Of a stretch of DNA of 64,000 nt, positions 45,043 to 54,616 are shown one piece after another (the stretch's first letter is position 1; each line of letters starts with the position of its first letter). The DNA is taken from assembly GCF_005280255.1 (NCBI RefSeq), contig NZ_CP040018.1, forward strand, positions 4,526,001 through 4,590,000, in the 5' to 3' direction. The notes below the pieces were generated by a model. That model made no database searches and was not told where the DNA came from. It saw nothing but the letters and a program-made list of their open reading frames with translations. The stretch comes from Arthrobacter sp. 24S4-2 (GTDB lineage: Bacteria; Actinomycetota; Actinomycetes; Actinomycetales; Micrococcaceae). The position numbers were made by a program, and so were the translations under genes.

Positions 45043-46413
45043 TCAGTCCCCCGCCGGCAACTCCTGCAGGCGCCCCTCCAGGAAACGCCGCTCGGCAGCA
45101 TTTCCGGCCAACGCCAGCGCTTCCCGGTAGGCCGACGCCGCTTCGCCGATCCGCCCCAGGCGTCGGAGCAGGTCGGCCCGCACGGCATGGAACACCCCGT
45201 AGTCAGCAAGCTCCAGCTTGTCCACCAGCGCAAGGGCCTGGGCGGGGCCCTGCACTTCGGCAACGGACACAGCCCGGTTGAGTGCCACCACGGGGCCGGG
45301 CGTGGCCAGGAGGAGCTGGTCGTACAGCCGCAGGATCTGGTCCCAGTCCGTTGCTTCGGCGGACTGGGAGTCACTGTGGACCGCATTGATGGCGGCCTGA
45401 AGCTGGTACGGTCCCGGCCGGTTCCGCCGGAGGCACCGGCGGACAATCGACTGGCCTTCGGCAATAAGCTCCCGGTCCCACAGCTGCCGGTCCTGGTCCG
45501 CCAGCAGCACCAGGCCGCCGTCGGACGTCATCCTGGCAGCGCGCCGTGACCCGATCAGCAGCATCAGGGCCAGCAGCCCCTGGGCTTCGGGTTCATCCGG
45601 CATGAGCCCGACAAGGAGCCGGCCCAGCCGGATGGCCTCTGCGCAGAGGTCGTCGCGTACCAGTGCCTCCCCCGAACTCGCGCTGTAGCCCTCGTTGAAG
45701 ATCAAATAGACGACGGCGAGCACGGCCGCAAGCCGCTCGGGGAGCTCGGCGCCGTGGGGCACCCTGTAGGGAATCCGGGCATCCCGAATCTTTGCCTTGG
45801 CCCGGACCAGGCGCTGGGCCATGGTCTTTTCGGGAACCATGAAGGCCCGGGCAATCTCGGCTGTGGTCAGTCCGCCGAGCAACCGGAGCGTCAGGGCGAC
45901 GCGGGCTGCGGGTCCAAGGGCCGGATGGCAACACGTGAAAATCAGCCGTAGGGTGTCATCACGCACCACTGCCTCCTCGGTGAGCTCGTCCATCAGCAGG
46001 TCTTCCGGCGCCAGGCCCGAAGACTCCCCTGTGCGGAATTGAAGAAGGTCGGCCTGGGCATATTTGTCGGCTCGGGCGGCGTCCCGCCGGAGCCTGTCAA
46101 TGGCCCGGTTCCGGGCTGCGGTGATGATCCACCCCGCCGGGCTGGGCGGAATTCCTGCGGACGGCCAGCGCTCAAGGGCAGCTGCGAAGGCGTCCTGGAC
46201 GGCGTCCTCGGCGATGTCGATGCTGCCGAATACCCGGATCAGGACGGCGACAGCGCGGCCGTACTCCCGTCGGAAGATGCGGGCGATCGCCGCTTCCGCA
46301 GTTGCGCTGTCCGCAGTGGCACCGTACGCAGCGGCGGCGGCCGAATCAGCCCCCGCCGTTGAACCGGCTCCCGCTGTGGAACCCGCCCCCGCTGGGGAAC
46401 CAGGCATGGTCAT
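45043..46413 (-). CDS. ECF RNA polymerase sigma factor with C-terminal DUF6596/TPR-like extension (ECF42 type)
   Basis: A 456-residue sigma factor. After an Ala/Gly/Thr-rich start, region 2 spans about residues 40-110 (RRDAARADKY follows IITAARNRAIDRL) and region 4 about 150-215 (LRLLGGLTTAEIARAFMVPE, TMAQRLVRAKAKIRDARIPY). Residues about 230-450 form the long helical extension typical of ECF42 (LAAVLAVVYLIFNEGYSASS, AINAVHSDSQSAEATDW). Such factors lack a classical anti-sigma factor and pair with a YCII-like DGPF protein, which is encoded immediately upstream here. The signal is unknown. Confidence 0.9.
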   Translation of the reverse strand: MTMPGSPAGAGSTAGAGSTAGADSAAAAAYGATADSATAEAAIARIFRREYGRAVAVLIRVFGSIDIAEDAVQDAFAAALERWPSAGIPPSPAGWIITAARNRAIDRLRRDAARADKYAQADLLQFRTGESSGLAPEDLLMDELTEEAVVRDDTLRLIFTCCHPALGPAARVALTLRLLGGLTTAEIARAFMVPEKTMAQRLVRAKAKIRDARIPYRVPHGAELPERLAAVLAVVYLIFNEGYSASSGEALVRDDLCAEAIRLGRLLVGLMPDEPEAQGLLALMLLIGSRRAARMTSDGGLVLLADQDRQLWDRELIAEGQSIVRRCLRRNRPGPYQLQAAINAVHSDSQSAEATDWDQILRLYDQLLLATPGPVVALNRAVSVAEVQGPAQALALVDKLELADYGVFHAVRADLLRRLGRIGEAASAYREALALAGNAAERRFLEGRLQELPAGD

Positions 46414-46431
46414 CCGGAGCCGCCCGGACGA

Positions 46432-46773
46432 CTAGTGCTGGAAGGGGCGGACTTCGACGGGCAAGGTGACAGCCTTGGCCAGTTTGCGGCCCCAGTCCAG
46501 CGCGGCATCCAGGTCATCGACATCAATGATGGTGAATCCGCCGAGGTGCTCCTTGCCCTCGGTGAACGGACCATCCGTGATGAGCACGTCGCCGCCCTGC
46601 GGCCGCAAGACTGTGGCGGTGTCCGCGGGATGGAGCCCTGCGGCGAACACCCAGGCGCCGGCCGCCTTCATTTCCTGGTTCAGGGTGTCCAGGTCACGCA
46701 TGATCGGCTCCAGGAACTCCGCGGAGGGAGCGGGACCGTCAGGCTGGTAAATGCTGAGCAGGTACTGTGACAT
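46432..46773 (-). CDS. YCII-related (DGPF) protein, partner of the ECF sigma factor
   Basis: A 113-residue protein with the YCII signatures MSQYLLSIYQPDG, AGAWVFAAGLHPADTATVLR and the eponymous DGPF in LITDGPFTEGKEHLGGFTII. The start at 46773 has a strong GGAGG; the longer frame is rejected. The sigma-factor gene follows after 18 bases. In ECF42 systems DGPF genes are the usual target and neighbour; the biochemical role of DGPF proteins is not established. Confidence 0.88.
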   Translation of the reverse strand: MSQYLLSIYQPDGPAPSAEFLEPIMRDLDTLNQEMKAAGAWVFAAGLHPADTATVLRPQGGDVLITDGPFTEGKEHLGGFTIIDVDDLDAALDWGRKLAKAVTLPVEVRPFQH

Positions 46774-46882
46774 TTGGTTTTCCTCCTTGAGGATTCGGCC
46801 GGCCCGGTGCCGGCGTCTCACCTTCTATACGAACAGCCGCCGCCCGTATCGACATCTCCCCGACTTCGCGGAAAAGTCCTTC

Positions 46883-47719
46883 CTACGCGTCCCTGGCGGC
46901 CACCAGCGGGTGACTCAGGTGCTGGCGCGCGAACGTGAGGGTTTCGTTCAGCCACTGTTCGCGTTCCCCGGCGAATTTGGCTCTTCGGGTGGAGATCTCC
47001 GCCACCACCACACCGTCGAATCCGTTGCGTGCCAGGTGCTGCAGCGCCTCCGCGCAGCCCTGGTTGCCGTGCCCGGGGATCAGGTGTTCGTCCTTTCCGG
47101 AGCCGGTTCCGTCGGTCAGGTGGATGTGCCGGAGTTTGCTTCCGAGTGCCTTGATCGCCTCAACACTGTTGGCCCCCGCAGTGGCGGCATGCGAGAAGTC
47201 CCACGTGACGTCGTCGTAATCCTGGCCCAACGGGTCCCAGTGCGGCAGATAAGCGACAGTGTCACGGCCGCGAACGCGCCACGGGTACATGTTTTCCACG
47301 GCGATCCGCACCTGGTACATGTCGGCGAGCTGGCGGATGCCGGCGGGGAAATTCTCCGCGTAGTTGCTCTGCCAGCGGAACGGCGGATGAACAACCACGG
47401 TGCCGCAGCCCACTTCCCGGGCCATCCGGCAGGACATCTCGATCTTGTTCCAGGCCGCCCCCCACACCTTCTGCGTCAGGAGCAGCGTGGGTGCGTGGAT
47501 GGAGACGATCGGCTGCCGGTAGCGGTGGCTGAGCTCCAGGAGGGAGTGCGGGCTCTGGCTGGTGGCGTTGTTGGTGACCATCACTTCCACGCCGTCAAAC
47601 CCAAGGTCCTGTGCCACGGCGAAGGCGTCGTGGACGCTCAGCGGGTAGACGGAGGCGCTGGACAGCGCCACGGGGATCACGCGGTCTTCTTCAGCGGAAA
47701 GTTCGACGCCGTTGCTCAT
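46883..47719 (-). CDS. Sugar phosphate isomerase/epimerase-like TIM-barrel protein
   Basis: A 278-residue xylose-isomerase-like AP endonuclease family 2 barrel. Visible metal-site candidates: VAVENMYP-type segment (RIAVENMYPWRV) with Glu, DVTWDFSHAATAG with Asp/His, LRHIHLTDGTGSGKDEHLIP with His and Asp, and VVVAEISTRRAK with Glu. ATG 47719 is chosen. One base separates it from the phosphatase gene, so they are co-transcribed. Substrate unknown. Confidence 0.83.
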   Translation of the reverse strand: MSNGVELSAEEDRVIPVALSSASVYPLSVHDAFAVAQDLGFDGVEVMVTNNATSQSPHSLLELSHRYRQPIVSIHAPTLLLTQKVWGAAWNKIEMSCRMAREVGCGTVVVHPPFRWQSNYAENFPAGIRQLADMYQVRIAVENMYPWRVRGRDTVAYLPHWDPLGQDYDDVTWDFSHAATAGANSVEAIKALGSKLRHIHLTDGTGSGKDEHLIPGHGNQGCAEALQHLARNGFDGVVVAEISTRRAKFAGEREQWLNETLTFARQHLSHPLVAARDA

Positions 47720-47720
47720 C

Positions 47721-48776
47721 TCAGCCGGCCCTCCCGCCGGCCGCGGTGGCCGGGGCCGCTGCGGTGGCAACGTTCGGGGTGCTGGCGGTATCGGGGGCCG
47801 CCGTTACCGGTGGCAGCGCTACGTGGGACGCCGGCTCCAGGGGCCCCTCGAAAATCAACTGGTCGAGCCGACGGAGAATCAGTCCTTCCCGGAGCGCCCA
47901 CGGGCAGATCTTGACCTTCTTGAATTCGAAGAGTTCAAGGGCCGCCTCAGCCACGAGCGCTCCGGCGAGGAGCTGGTTGGCGCGGGCCTCCGAAACGCCG
48001 GGAAGGTGCAGCCTGTCCTCAGTCTTCATAGCCGAAATCCGCTGCGCCCAGATACCGAGATCAGTGGCGCCCAGTTCGCGCTTGACGTACGGCCCGGCTG
48101 CGCTCGGCGCTGCCCCGGCGATCCGGGCCAGCGAGCGGAAGGTCTTGGACGTTCCCGCCACCACGTTGGCCCTGCCCAGTTCGCCGAAGCTGCGGACGGC
48201 AGGTTTGAGGGTAGCCCGGATGTAGCGCCGGAGTTCCTTGACGCTCTTCGCGGTGGGAGGATCCTCGTGCAGCCAGTCCCGGGTGAGGCGGCTGGCTCCC
48301 AGCGGCACGGACGTGGCCAGTTCCGGCAGCTCATCCTGGCCCAGGGCCATTTCGAAGGAACCGCCGCCGATGTCCAGGTTGAGGATGGGCCCCGCGCCCC
48401 AGCCGTACCAGCGCCGGACGGCGAAGAATGTCATGGATGCTTCTTCGCTGCCCGTCAGTTCCTGGAGGGTGACGGTGGTTTCATGCTTGACCCGGGCCAG
48501 CACCGCGGGTCCGTTGGTGGCCTCGCGGATAGCTGACGTACAGAACGCCAGAAGATCCTGCGCCTTGTGTTTGGCGGCAAATTCCCACGCTTCGAGGACG
48601 AATTCGATGAGTTCGTGCTGGCCGGCGTCGTTGATATTTCCCTCGGAGTCGAGGAACTGGACGAGTGAGAGCGGACGCTTGTGCGACGCGAACGGCACGG
48701 GCCGCGCGCCAGGATGCGCGTCAACCAGGAGCAGGTGAACGGTGTTGGACCCGATGTCGAGGACGCCTAGACGCAT
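47721..48776 (-). CDS. Ppx/GppA-family phosphatase (exopolyphosphatase-like)
   Basis: A 351-residue member of the ASKHA superfamily. MRLGVLDIGSNTVHLLLVDA is the phosphate-1 motif and ILNLDIGGGSFEMALGQDEL the phosphate-2 motif; EEASMTFFAVRRWYG and LPGVSEARANQLLAGALVAE are typical of this group. The short form (no C-terminal HD domain) hydrolyses polyphosphate or pppGpp; which one is not decided. An Ala/Pro-rich 40-residue tail is variable. Coupled to the TIM-barrel gene. Confidence 0.88.
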   Translation of the reverse strand: MRLGVLDIGSNTVHLLLVDAHPGARPVPFASHKRPLSLVQFLDSEGNINDAGQHELIEFVLEAWEFAAKHKAQDLLAFCTSAIREATNGPAVLARVKHETTVTLQELTGSEEASMTFFAVRRWYGWGAGPILNLDIGGGSFEMALGQDELPELATSVPLGASRLTRDWLHEDPPTAKSVKELRRYIRATLKPAVRSFGELGRANVVAGTSKTFRSLARIAGAAPSAAGPYVKRELGATDLGIWAQRISAMKTEDRLHLPGVSEARANQLLAGALVAEAALELFEFKKVKICPWALREGLILRRLDQLIFEGPLEPASHVALPPVTAAPDTASTPNVATAAAPATAAGGRAG

Positions 48777-48796
48777 TCTGCCATTATTCACCGATA

Positions 48797-48830
48797 GCAA
48801 GCCGCCGGCGCAACTGCGTCGGCGGCTTGC
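48797..48830 (-). terminator. Strong hairpin downstream of the SseB-like gene
   Basis: An 11-bp perfect stem (GCAAGCCGCCG with CGGCGGCTTGC) plus an inner CGCA/TGCG, between SseB and the phosphatase start. It probably ends the SseB transcript. Confidence 0.6.
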
Positions 48831-48857
48831 TGCTCCAAGACGGGATTACGGTACGGG

Positions 48858-49307
48858 CTACTCGCCGCTCGCGCCGTCTGAATCCTCGGACGGCTGGTCG
48901 GCCCGTTTGAAGTCGCGCCGGATGTTGGCCACACCCTCGGGATCGATCTCGAAGCCGAAGGCGCTGCCAGGGTTGATCACCATGCCCAGCTCATCGCCGA
49001 GGTTGCCGATGATGGCGGCGCCCTGGGTTCCCAGCACGTTCGGGGCGGCGTCGAGAAACTGCTGGTCCACGCGGCTCGGGTGGGAAAACACTGCCAGCAC
49101 GGGCTTACCCTCGGAGTTGGACAGCACCAGGGGCTCAACCTGCGCGTCTTCACCTTCCAGGGCATCGGAGCTGATGATGTAGACCTCGTTGTTGAGGAAG
49201 GACAGGATGACGTCCACCGGGTTGGCATCCGGGTGGTCACCAGTGGCGAGCTTCTCTTCGAGGTCGTTCAGGGGCTGGATTTCCGCGGGTGCAGGCTGTT
49301 CAATCAT
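48858..49307 (-). CDS. SseB-family protein
   Basis: A 149-residue cytosolic protein of the SseB N-terminal family (VILSFLNNEVYIISSDALEG, PLVLSNSEGKPVLAVFSHPS, GMVINPGSAFGFEIDPEGVA). Function unknown; relatives occur near secretion and housekeeping genes. An acidic C-terminal tail follows. Flanked by hairpins on both sides, so likely monocistronic. Confidence 0.82.
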   Translation of the reverse strand: MIEQPAPAEIQPLNDLEEKLATGDHPDANPVDVILSFLNNEVYIISSDALEGEDAQVEPLVLSNSEGKPVLAVFSHPSRVDQQFLDAAPNVLGTQGAAIIGNLGDELGMVINPGSAFGFEIDPEGVANIRRDFKRADQPSEDSDGASGE

Positions 49308-49361
49308 GCGTCTACTCGATCACGTTGCGGGGCGGGGCGCAATTCCTATCACCGGCCGCCT

Positions 49362-49382
49362 GCCGGATGGGAGGAATCCGGC
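49362..49382. terminator. Hairpin downstream of topA
   Basis: GCCGGAT pairs with ATCCGGC across a seven-base loop, 118 bases beyond the topA stop and upstream of the SseB-like gene. No U-tract. The 49308-49499 gap holds nothing else identifiable. Confidence 0.4.
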
Positions 49383-49499
49383 AGCAAGACGTCAAGCGTG
49401 GGCCCACACCGTCCGGGTTCCCTGGCCGAGCTTGCGAGGCAAGGGAGACGGTGGGGCGAACGAGCGAGCACGCCGAGGATTTCTCCCATCCGGGCCTCC

Positions 49500-52238
49500 C
49501 TACTTCTTGGCGACGGCTTTCTTCTTCGCCGGGGCCTTGCGGGCGGTGGCGGGACGCTTGGCCGGACCCTTGGCACGCTTCTCCGCCAGGAGCTCGATGG
49601 CCTGCTCGCGGGTCAGTTCCTCAAGGGACGTGGCACGCGGAACGGTGATGTTGGTGATGCCGTCGGTGATGTACGGGCCGAAGCGGCCTTCCTTCACCAC
49701 GATGTTCTTCTCCGACACGGGGTCCGGGCCGAACTCCGCCAGCGGCGGAACGGAGGCACGTGCACCGCGCTGCTTGGGCTGCGAGTAAATCTCCAGCGCC
49801 TGCTCCAGCGTGATGGTGAAGATTTCCTCTTCGGAGCCGATGGAACGCGAGTCCGTGCCCTTTTTCAGGTACGGGCCAAAGCGGCCGTTCTGCACCGTGA
49901 TCGGGTTCCCCTCGGCATCCTGGCCCAGGACCCGCGGAAGGCTCATGAGCTGCAGCGCCTCGTCCAGGGTGATGGTGTCAACGGCCATGGACGCGAAAAG
50001 CGAGCCGGTGCGCGGTTTGGCCTTGACGGGCTTCTTCGGCGGTTTGGGCTTGCCGTTCTTGTAGTACTCCACCGGCTGGTTGGCCAGCTGCTCCTCGGTC
50101 ATCTCCGGAATGATCTCCGTGACGTAGGCGCCGTAGCGGCCGTTCTTGGCCACAACGGTGTGGCCCGTGTGCGGGTCGTCGCCAAGAACGCGCTCTTCGG
50201 GAGCAGCGGTTTCCATCAGCTCCCTGGCCTTGGCGGCGGTCAGCTCATCCGGGGCCAGGTCCTCGGGGACGTTGGCCCGGGCGGACTCGACCACTTCGCC
50301 GGTCTTCGGGTCCACCGTGGGGACGGAGCTTTCGAGGTAGGGTCCGAACTTGCCGACACGGAGCGTGATGCCCTCGGCAATGGGCACCGAGTTGATCTCC
50401 CGGGCGTCAATCTCGCCGAGGTTATTGACGATGCTCAACAGGCCGGGATCGGCATCTTCGCCGTAATAGAAGTGCTTGAGCCAGGCAGCGCCCGCGGCCT
50501 GGCCGTTGGCGATCTTGTCCAGGTCACCTTCCATGTCCGCCGTGAACTCGTAGTCGACATAGTCATGGAAGTGCTGCTCGAGCAGCCGGATCACCGAGAA
50601 TGCGATCCAGCTGGGGACCAGTGCGGAGCCCTGCTTACGAACGTAACCGCGGTCCTGGATGGTGGAGATGGTGGAAGCATATGTTGACGGGCGCCCGATG
50701 CCCTTCTTTTCCAGCTCGGCCGTCAAGGAGGCTTCCGTGTAGCGCGGCGGCGGCGAGGTCTCGTGGCCCACGGCGATGATGTCCGCCGCGGTGAGGGAAT
50801 CGCCCTTGGCCACGTTCGGCAGGCGCCGTGCTTCCTCGGAGTCGTCATCCCCCCGGCTTTCGTCCTTGCCTTCCTCATAGGCAGCGAGGAAGCCCGGGAA
50901 GGTGATGACGGTGCCCGAGGCCGAGAACTCCGCATCGCGGCCGTCTGTTGCCACCGCGCCGAGGCGGATGGTGGCCGTGGAGCCCTTGGCGTCGCCCATC
51001 TGGGAGGCGACAGTGCGCTTCCAGATGAGCTCGTAGAGCCGGAATTCGTCGCCGGAGAGCTGTTTGGCCACCTGCGCCGGGGTGCGGAAGGAGTCACCTG
51101 CGGGGCGGATGGCCTCGTGGGCTTCCTGCGCGTTGGCTGCCTTGCTGGTGTACACCCGGGGCGACCGGGGCACGTACTCCGGGCCGTACAGTTCAGCGGC
51201 CTGGCGGCGTGCGGCCGTCACGGCTTCGTCGCTCAGCGCGGACGAGTCCGTACGCATATACGTGATGTAGCCGTTTTCGTAGAGGCGCTGGGCCACCTGC
51301 ATGGTGCTCTTGGAGGAGAACCGCAGCTTGCGGCCGGCTTCCTGCTGCAGCGTGGAGGTGGTGAACGGCGCGGCCGGACGGCGCGTGTACGGCTTGGTGT
51401 CGACGGAGCGGACGCGGAACTCCGCGTCCTGCAGCCCCGACGCCAGGGACGTTGCGAGTTCCTCATTCAGGTGCGCCACATTGCGCGAGGTGAGTTCGCC
51501 GTCGTCGTTGAAGTCACGGCCGCTGGCCACCTTGGCGCCGTCGACGGCAGCGAGCTTCGCCTTGAACGAAGAAGCAGCCCCGGAACCGGCCCCGAACTGG
51601 CCGGTGAGGTCCCAGTAGGACGCCGACTTGAACGCCATGCGCTCCCGTTCACGGTCCACCACCATGCGTGTGACCACGGACTGGACGCGGCCGGCGGACA
51701 GGCCGCGGGCCACCTTGCGCCACAGCACGGGGGAAATTTCGTAGCCGTACAGGCGGTCCAGCACGCGGCGGGTTTCCTGCGCGTCCACGAGGTCCTGGTC
51801 GACATCGCGCAGGTTGCCCATGGCGCGCTGGATGGCTTCCTTGGTGATTTCGCCGAACGTCATCCGGTAGACGGGAACCTTGGGCTTCAGCACTTCAAGC
51901 AGGTGCCACGCGATGGCCTCGCCCTCGCGGTCCCCATCGGTTGCGAGATAAAGAGCATCAGCGTCTTTGAGCTGGGCCTTGAGTTCGGCAACCTTTTTCT
52001 TCTTGTCCGGGGACACCACGTAGTACGGCTTGAAGTCGTTTTCGATGTCGACGGCGAACTTGCCGATGGAGGTCTTCTTGAGTTCGGCAGGGAGCTCCGA
52101 AGGCTGCGGCAAATCACGGATGTGACCGATGGAGGCCTCCACGATGAAACCCTCGCCCAGGTACTTGGCGATGGTCTTGCTCTTGGCCGGAGACTCTACG
52201 ATCACGAGTTTTTTGCCGGTTTTGGCCTTGCTTGGCAC
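49500..52238 (-). CDS. topA: DNA topoisomerase I
   Basis: A 912-residue type IA topoisomerase that relaxes negative supercoils. The Toprim domain has KLVIVESPAKSKTIAKYLGE and LATDGDREGEAIAWHLLEVL with the catalytic acids; the active-site tyrosine is in YITYMRTDS. Four repeats with the form RVGKFGPYL or NGRFGPYL make up the C-terminal DNA-binding part, followed by an Ala/Lys-rich tail (RKAPAKKKAVAKK) typical of actinobacteria. The GTG start follows AGGAG. Monocistronic. Confidence 0.95.
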   Translation of the reverse strand: MPSKAKTGKKLVIVESPAKSKTIAKYLGEGFIVEASIGHIRDLPQPSELPAELKKTSIGKFAVDIENDFKPYYVVSPDKKKKVAELKAQLKDADALYLATDGDREGEAIAWHLLEVLKPKVPVYRMTFGEITKEAIQRAMGNLRDVDQDLVDAQETRRVLDRLYGYEISPVLWRKVARGLSAGRVQSVVTRMVVDRERERMAFKSASYWDLTGQFGAGSGAASSFKAKLAAVDGAKVASGRDFNDDGELTSRNVAHLNEELATSLASGLQDAEFRVRSVDTKPYTRRPAAPFTTSTLQQEAGRKLRFSSKSTMQVAQRLYENGYITYMRTDSSALSDEAVTAARRQAAELYGPEYVPRSPRVYTSKAANAQEAHEAIRPAGDSFRTPAQVAKQLSGDEFRLYELIWKRTVASQMGDAKGSTATIRLGAVATDGRDAEFSASGTVITFPGFLAAYEEGKDESRGDDDSEEARRLPNVAKGDSLTAADIIAVGHETSPPPRYTEASLTAELEKKGIGRPSTYASTISTIQDRGYVRKQGSALVPSWIAFSVIRLLEQHFHDYVDYEFTADMEGDLDKIANGQAAGAAWLKHFYYGEDADPGLLSIVNNLGEIDAREINSVPIAEGITLRVGKFGPYLESSVPTVDPKTGEVVESARANVPEDLAPDELTAAKARELMETAAPEERVLGDDPHTGHTVVAKNGRYGAYVTEIIPEMTEEQLANQPVEYYKNGKPKPPKKPVKAKPRTGSLFASMAVDTITLDEALQLMSLPRVLGQDAEGNPITVQNGRFGPYLKKGTDSRSIGSEEEIFTITLEQALEIYSQPKQRGARASVPPLAEFGPDPVSEKNIVVKEGRFGPYITDGITNITVPRATSLEELTREQAIELLAEKRAKGPAKRPATARKAPAKKKAVAKK

Positions 52239-52345
52239 GGTGCTCCTACAGAAAAAGGTTGGCTCGGGCAGATGAGCCCATACTCGCCTAGTTCACCATA
52301 TTTTGCAGGATGATGCGCATTCATGTGGAAAACGGGTGCCGGGCA

Positions 52346-52981
52346 TCACTTACGGTCGTCAGGAACCATGGACCACATTGTGGCCATCCGTTCGGCGCCT
52401 TCCGGGACGTGGTCCGGGTCCTCGAGTTCGTATTCCCGCAACAGGCCAAAGACCTTCGCGGTCAGCTCGGAGCGTTGCTCCGAGGTCAGATAGAGCAGGC
52501 TGGTGGAGAGCGCCACCACTGAGGACGCTTCGGCCGGCTCTCCTTTCTTAAGCCGTTCATCCCGGACTTTCGCGTACGCATTGACCCGACGACGGAAGGC
52601 GTCCAGTTCCAGGTCCAGCACGGCGAACTCGGGACTGGCCACCCCGCCGCCGGAATTGATGGTGAAGTCCGTCCCGGCGGCCCGCCACCTGCGCTCGCGT
52701 GCGTCCCCGGCCGTGGCCGCGGGTTCCACGATGCCCCACTTCTGCAGGGCCCGCAGGTGGTAGCTCATGGCGCTGGGTGTCAGCCCTGTTTGGGCGGCAA
52801 GCTCGGTGGCAGTCCTGCTGACCTGCGTGGAATACAGCTCCGAAATCACTTCCAGCCGGGCGCCGTGGGCGAGCGCGCGGATGGCCTTGGGGTCGGTGAT
52901 TTCCACCTTTTTCTCCGGCCTTGCCCTGCGCGTGGCGCCCTCTTCCGGCGCCGGCTCCGTTTCCGGAGTTTTTGCATTCAC
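52346..52981 (-). CDS. ArsR-type helix-turn-helix regulator
   Basis: A 211-residue regulator. After a 30-residue charged tail the winged helix reads RALAHGARLEVISELYSTQV and AAQTGLTPSAMSYHLRALQK, then RRWRAAGTDFTINSGG. The C-terminal half (VARLD-type helix LDLELDAFRRRVNAYAKVRD) may sense a ligand. A GTG start lies directly behind a TAGACT box at -10 spacing, so the message may be leaderless. It diverges from the MFS gene, a common regulator-transporter pairing. Confidence 0.83.
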   Translation of the reverse strand: MNAKTPETEPAPEEGATRRARPEKKVEITDPKAIRALAHGARLEVISELYSTQVSRTATELAAQTGLTPSAMSYHLRALQKWGIVEPAATAGDARERRWRAAGTDFTINSGGGVASPEFAVLDLELDAFRRRVNAYAKVRDERLKKGEPAEASSVVALSTSLLYLTSEQRSELTAKVFGLLREYELEDPDHVPEGAERMATMWSMVPDDRK

Positions 52982-53023
52982 GCCTCCAGTCTATCGACCA
53001 GCTGGCAACTCTGAAAGAAACGC

Positions 53024-53053
53024 TTGACATTCCATTCGGCGAGGGAGTACTTT
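53024..53053 (+). promoter_or_regulatory. Promoter of the MFS gene, probably leaderless
   Basis: TTGACA at 53024-53029 and TACTTT at 53048-53053 with 18-base spacing. The start codon begins seven bases after the -10 box, so the transcript would start at or next to the ATG. Confidence 0.65.
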
Positions 53054-53060
53054 CACGGAC

Positions 53061-54616
53061 ATGGGGGAGACCGCAGGGCCATCGCCTGCCTTAATACACC
53101 TGGATTCACCGCTCTGGCGGAACCGGGATTTCGTGTGGGCGAGCAGCGCCCGCTTCATGGCTGCCGCCGGCATGGGCGCCGTCGTGGTCTGCGTTCTGCT
53201 GCATCTCCAGGCAGCAACAGCCGCCGGTGGCATCCCGGTCCCCGGTCCGTGGCTGGTGGCTGCCTACCTGCTGTGTTCGGCCCTTCCGTTGGTTGTCCTG
53301 GCCCCGTGGGCGGGCAGGCTGGCGGACACGAGGGACTCCCGGACACTGGCGACGGCGGCCTCCGCCGTCAGCGCCGCGGCCGTGGCCGGCATGGGCCTGG
53401 GCATCCAATACCTGGACAACCATATTCCCTTGCTTTTTGCGCTGACGTTCGTGCTGGATGCCTGCCAGGCCGTTGCCGCCCCCACGTGGCAGGCACTGCT
53501 GCCGCGGATTGTCGGCGAGGAGCGGACACCGCGGGCCGTCGGCACGATGCAGGCAACCATCATGATCGCGGGGATGGCAGGTCCGGCGGCGGGCGGGGTG
53601 CTGAGCGGCTGGGGCGGTTCGGCCCTGGTGTTTACTGTGGCCAGCGCCTGCTATGTCGCCATGGGCGTTGGCGCCATGCTGATCCGGACGCGAAGGGGCA
53701 CCGCGGCGGAACGTGCCGGCAGGCAGCTGCCTGCGCTGATGGACGGGTTCCGGCTCATCCGAAGGGACAGCCTGGTGTGGGCGCTCGTACTCGGGGCCCT
53801 GTTCTTCATTGCGGTCGGCGAAGCCACCAACGTCCTTGAGGTGTTCCTGGTGCGGGGCGAGATGGGCGCCACCGAAACCGAGTACGGCCTGCTCGTTGCC
53901 TCATTCGCCGTCGGGATGGCTGCAGGGGCCGCCCTCGCGGCGCTCATCCAGACGCCGCGCGTCCGGCTGCGCGCCCTGTTGGGGGCCATGGCCCTGACGT
54001 CGGCGGTGCTTGCCGTCATCGGGCTGGTACCAACAGTAGAGATCATGTTCGTGGCCTACACGGCCATGGGGGTGTCCTGCGGCGTCCTGAACGCCTGCTT
54101 CGGCGCGATCGTGATCCTCCGGATGCCGGAGGCAGGACGCGGGCAGGCGATGTCCATGATCGGGGGCCTGACGCGGGCCGTCTCGGTTGCCGCGCTGGCG
54201 CTGGGCGGTCTCCTGGGCGCGCTGCTGCCCGTGCGGGCCGGCTTCCTGCTCATCGGGGGAACAGGCGCGGGCGTTTCCCTCGCCATCGCGATCACTGTGC
54301 TCTGGCGTTTCCGTTCATCAGACCTGGCTGCCGCACAGGAGGCTGCCTGGCCGGAAGCTGCCGGGCACCAGCCCCGGGGCCGGAAGCGGATTCGCTGCCC
54401 GCGCCGGACACGGCCGCGCCGGAAGCGGATTCGCGGCGCGCCGCAGTGGCAGCCGCGCCAGCCGTTGCACCGGGCGCTGCCGGTTCAGCCGCCACGGGCG
54501 CTGCAGCCAGCGGTTCAGGCAGGCAGCAGGAATCCGTCGCGGACCAGGTTCCGCACCTCCGCCAGAAGACCGTCCCGGAACGTCCCGCCGTCGAACCCGT
54601 CGCCTCCGCCCAGTAG
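53061..54616 (+). CDS. Major facilitator superfamily transporter with a probable frameshift near its C-terminus
   Basis: Twelve-helix exporter of the DitE/Enterobactin-export type: WRNRDFVWASSARFMAAAGM, APWAGRLADTRDSRTLATAA (motif A region), VLDACQAVAAPTWQALLPRI. The continuous frame runs on to 54896, but after about 54372 it becomes Arg/Pro-rich antisense to the methyltransferase. A -1 change in the CCCC run at 54372 restores PEADSLPAPDTAAPEADSRR, an acidic Ala/Pro tail ending at 54616. The corrected gene overlaps the convergent methyltransferase by about 100 bases. Divergent from the ArsR gene. Confidence 0.78.

Noticed and set aside
50763..52313. 516-codon plus-strand frame
   Set aside because: Antisense to topA.
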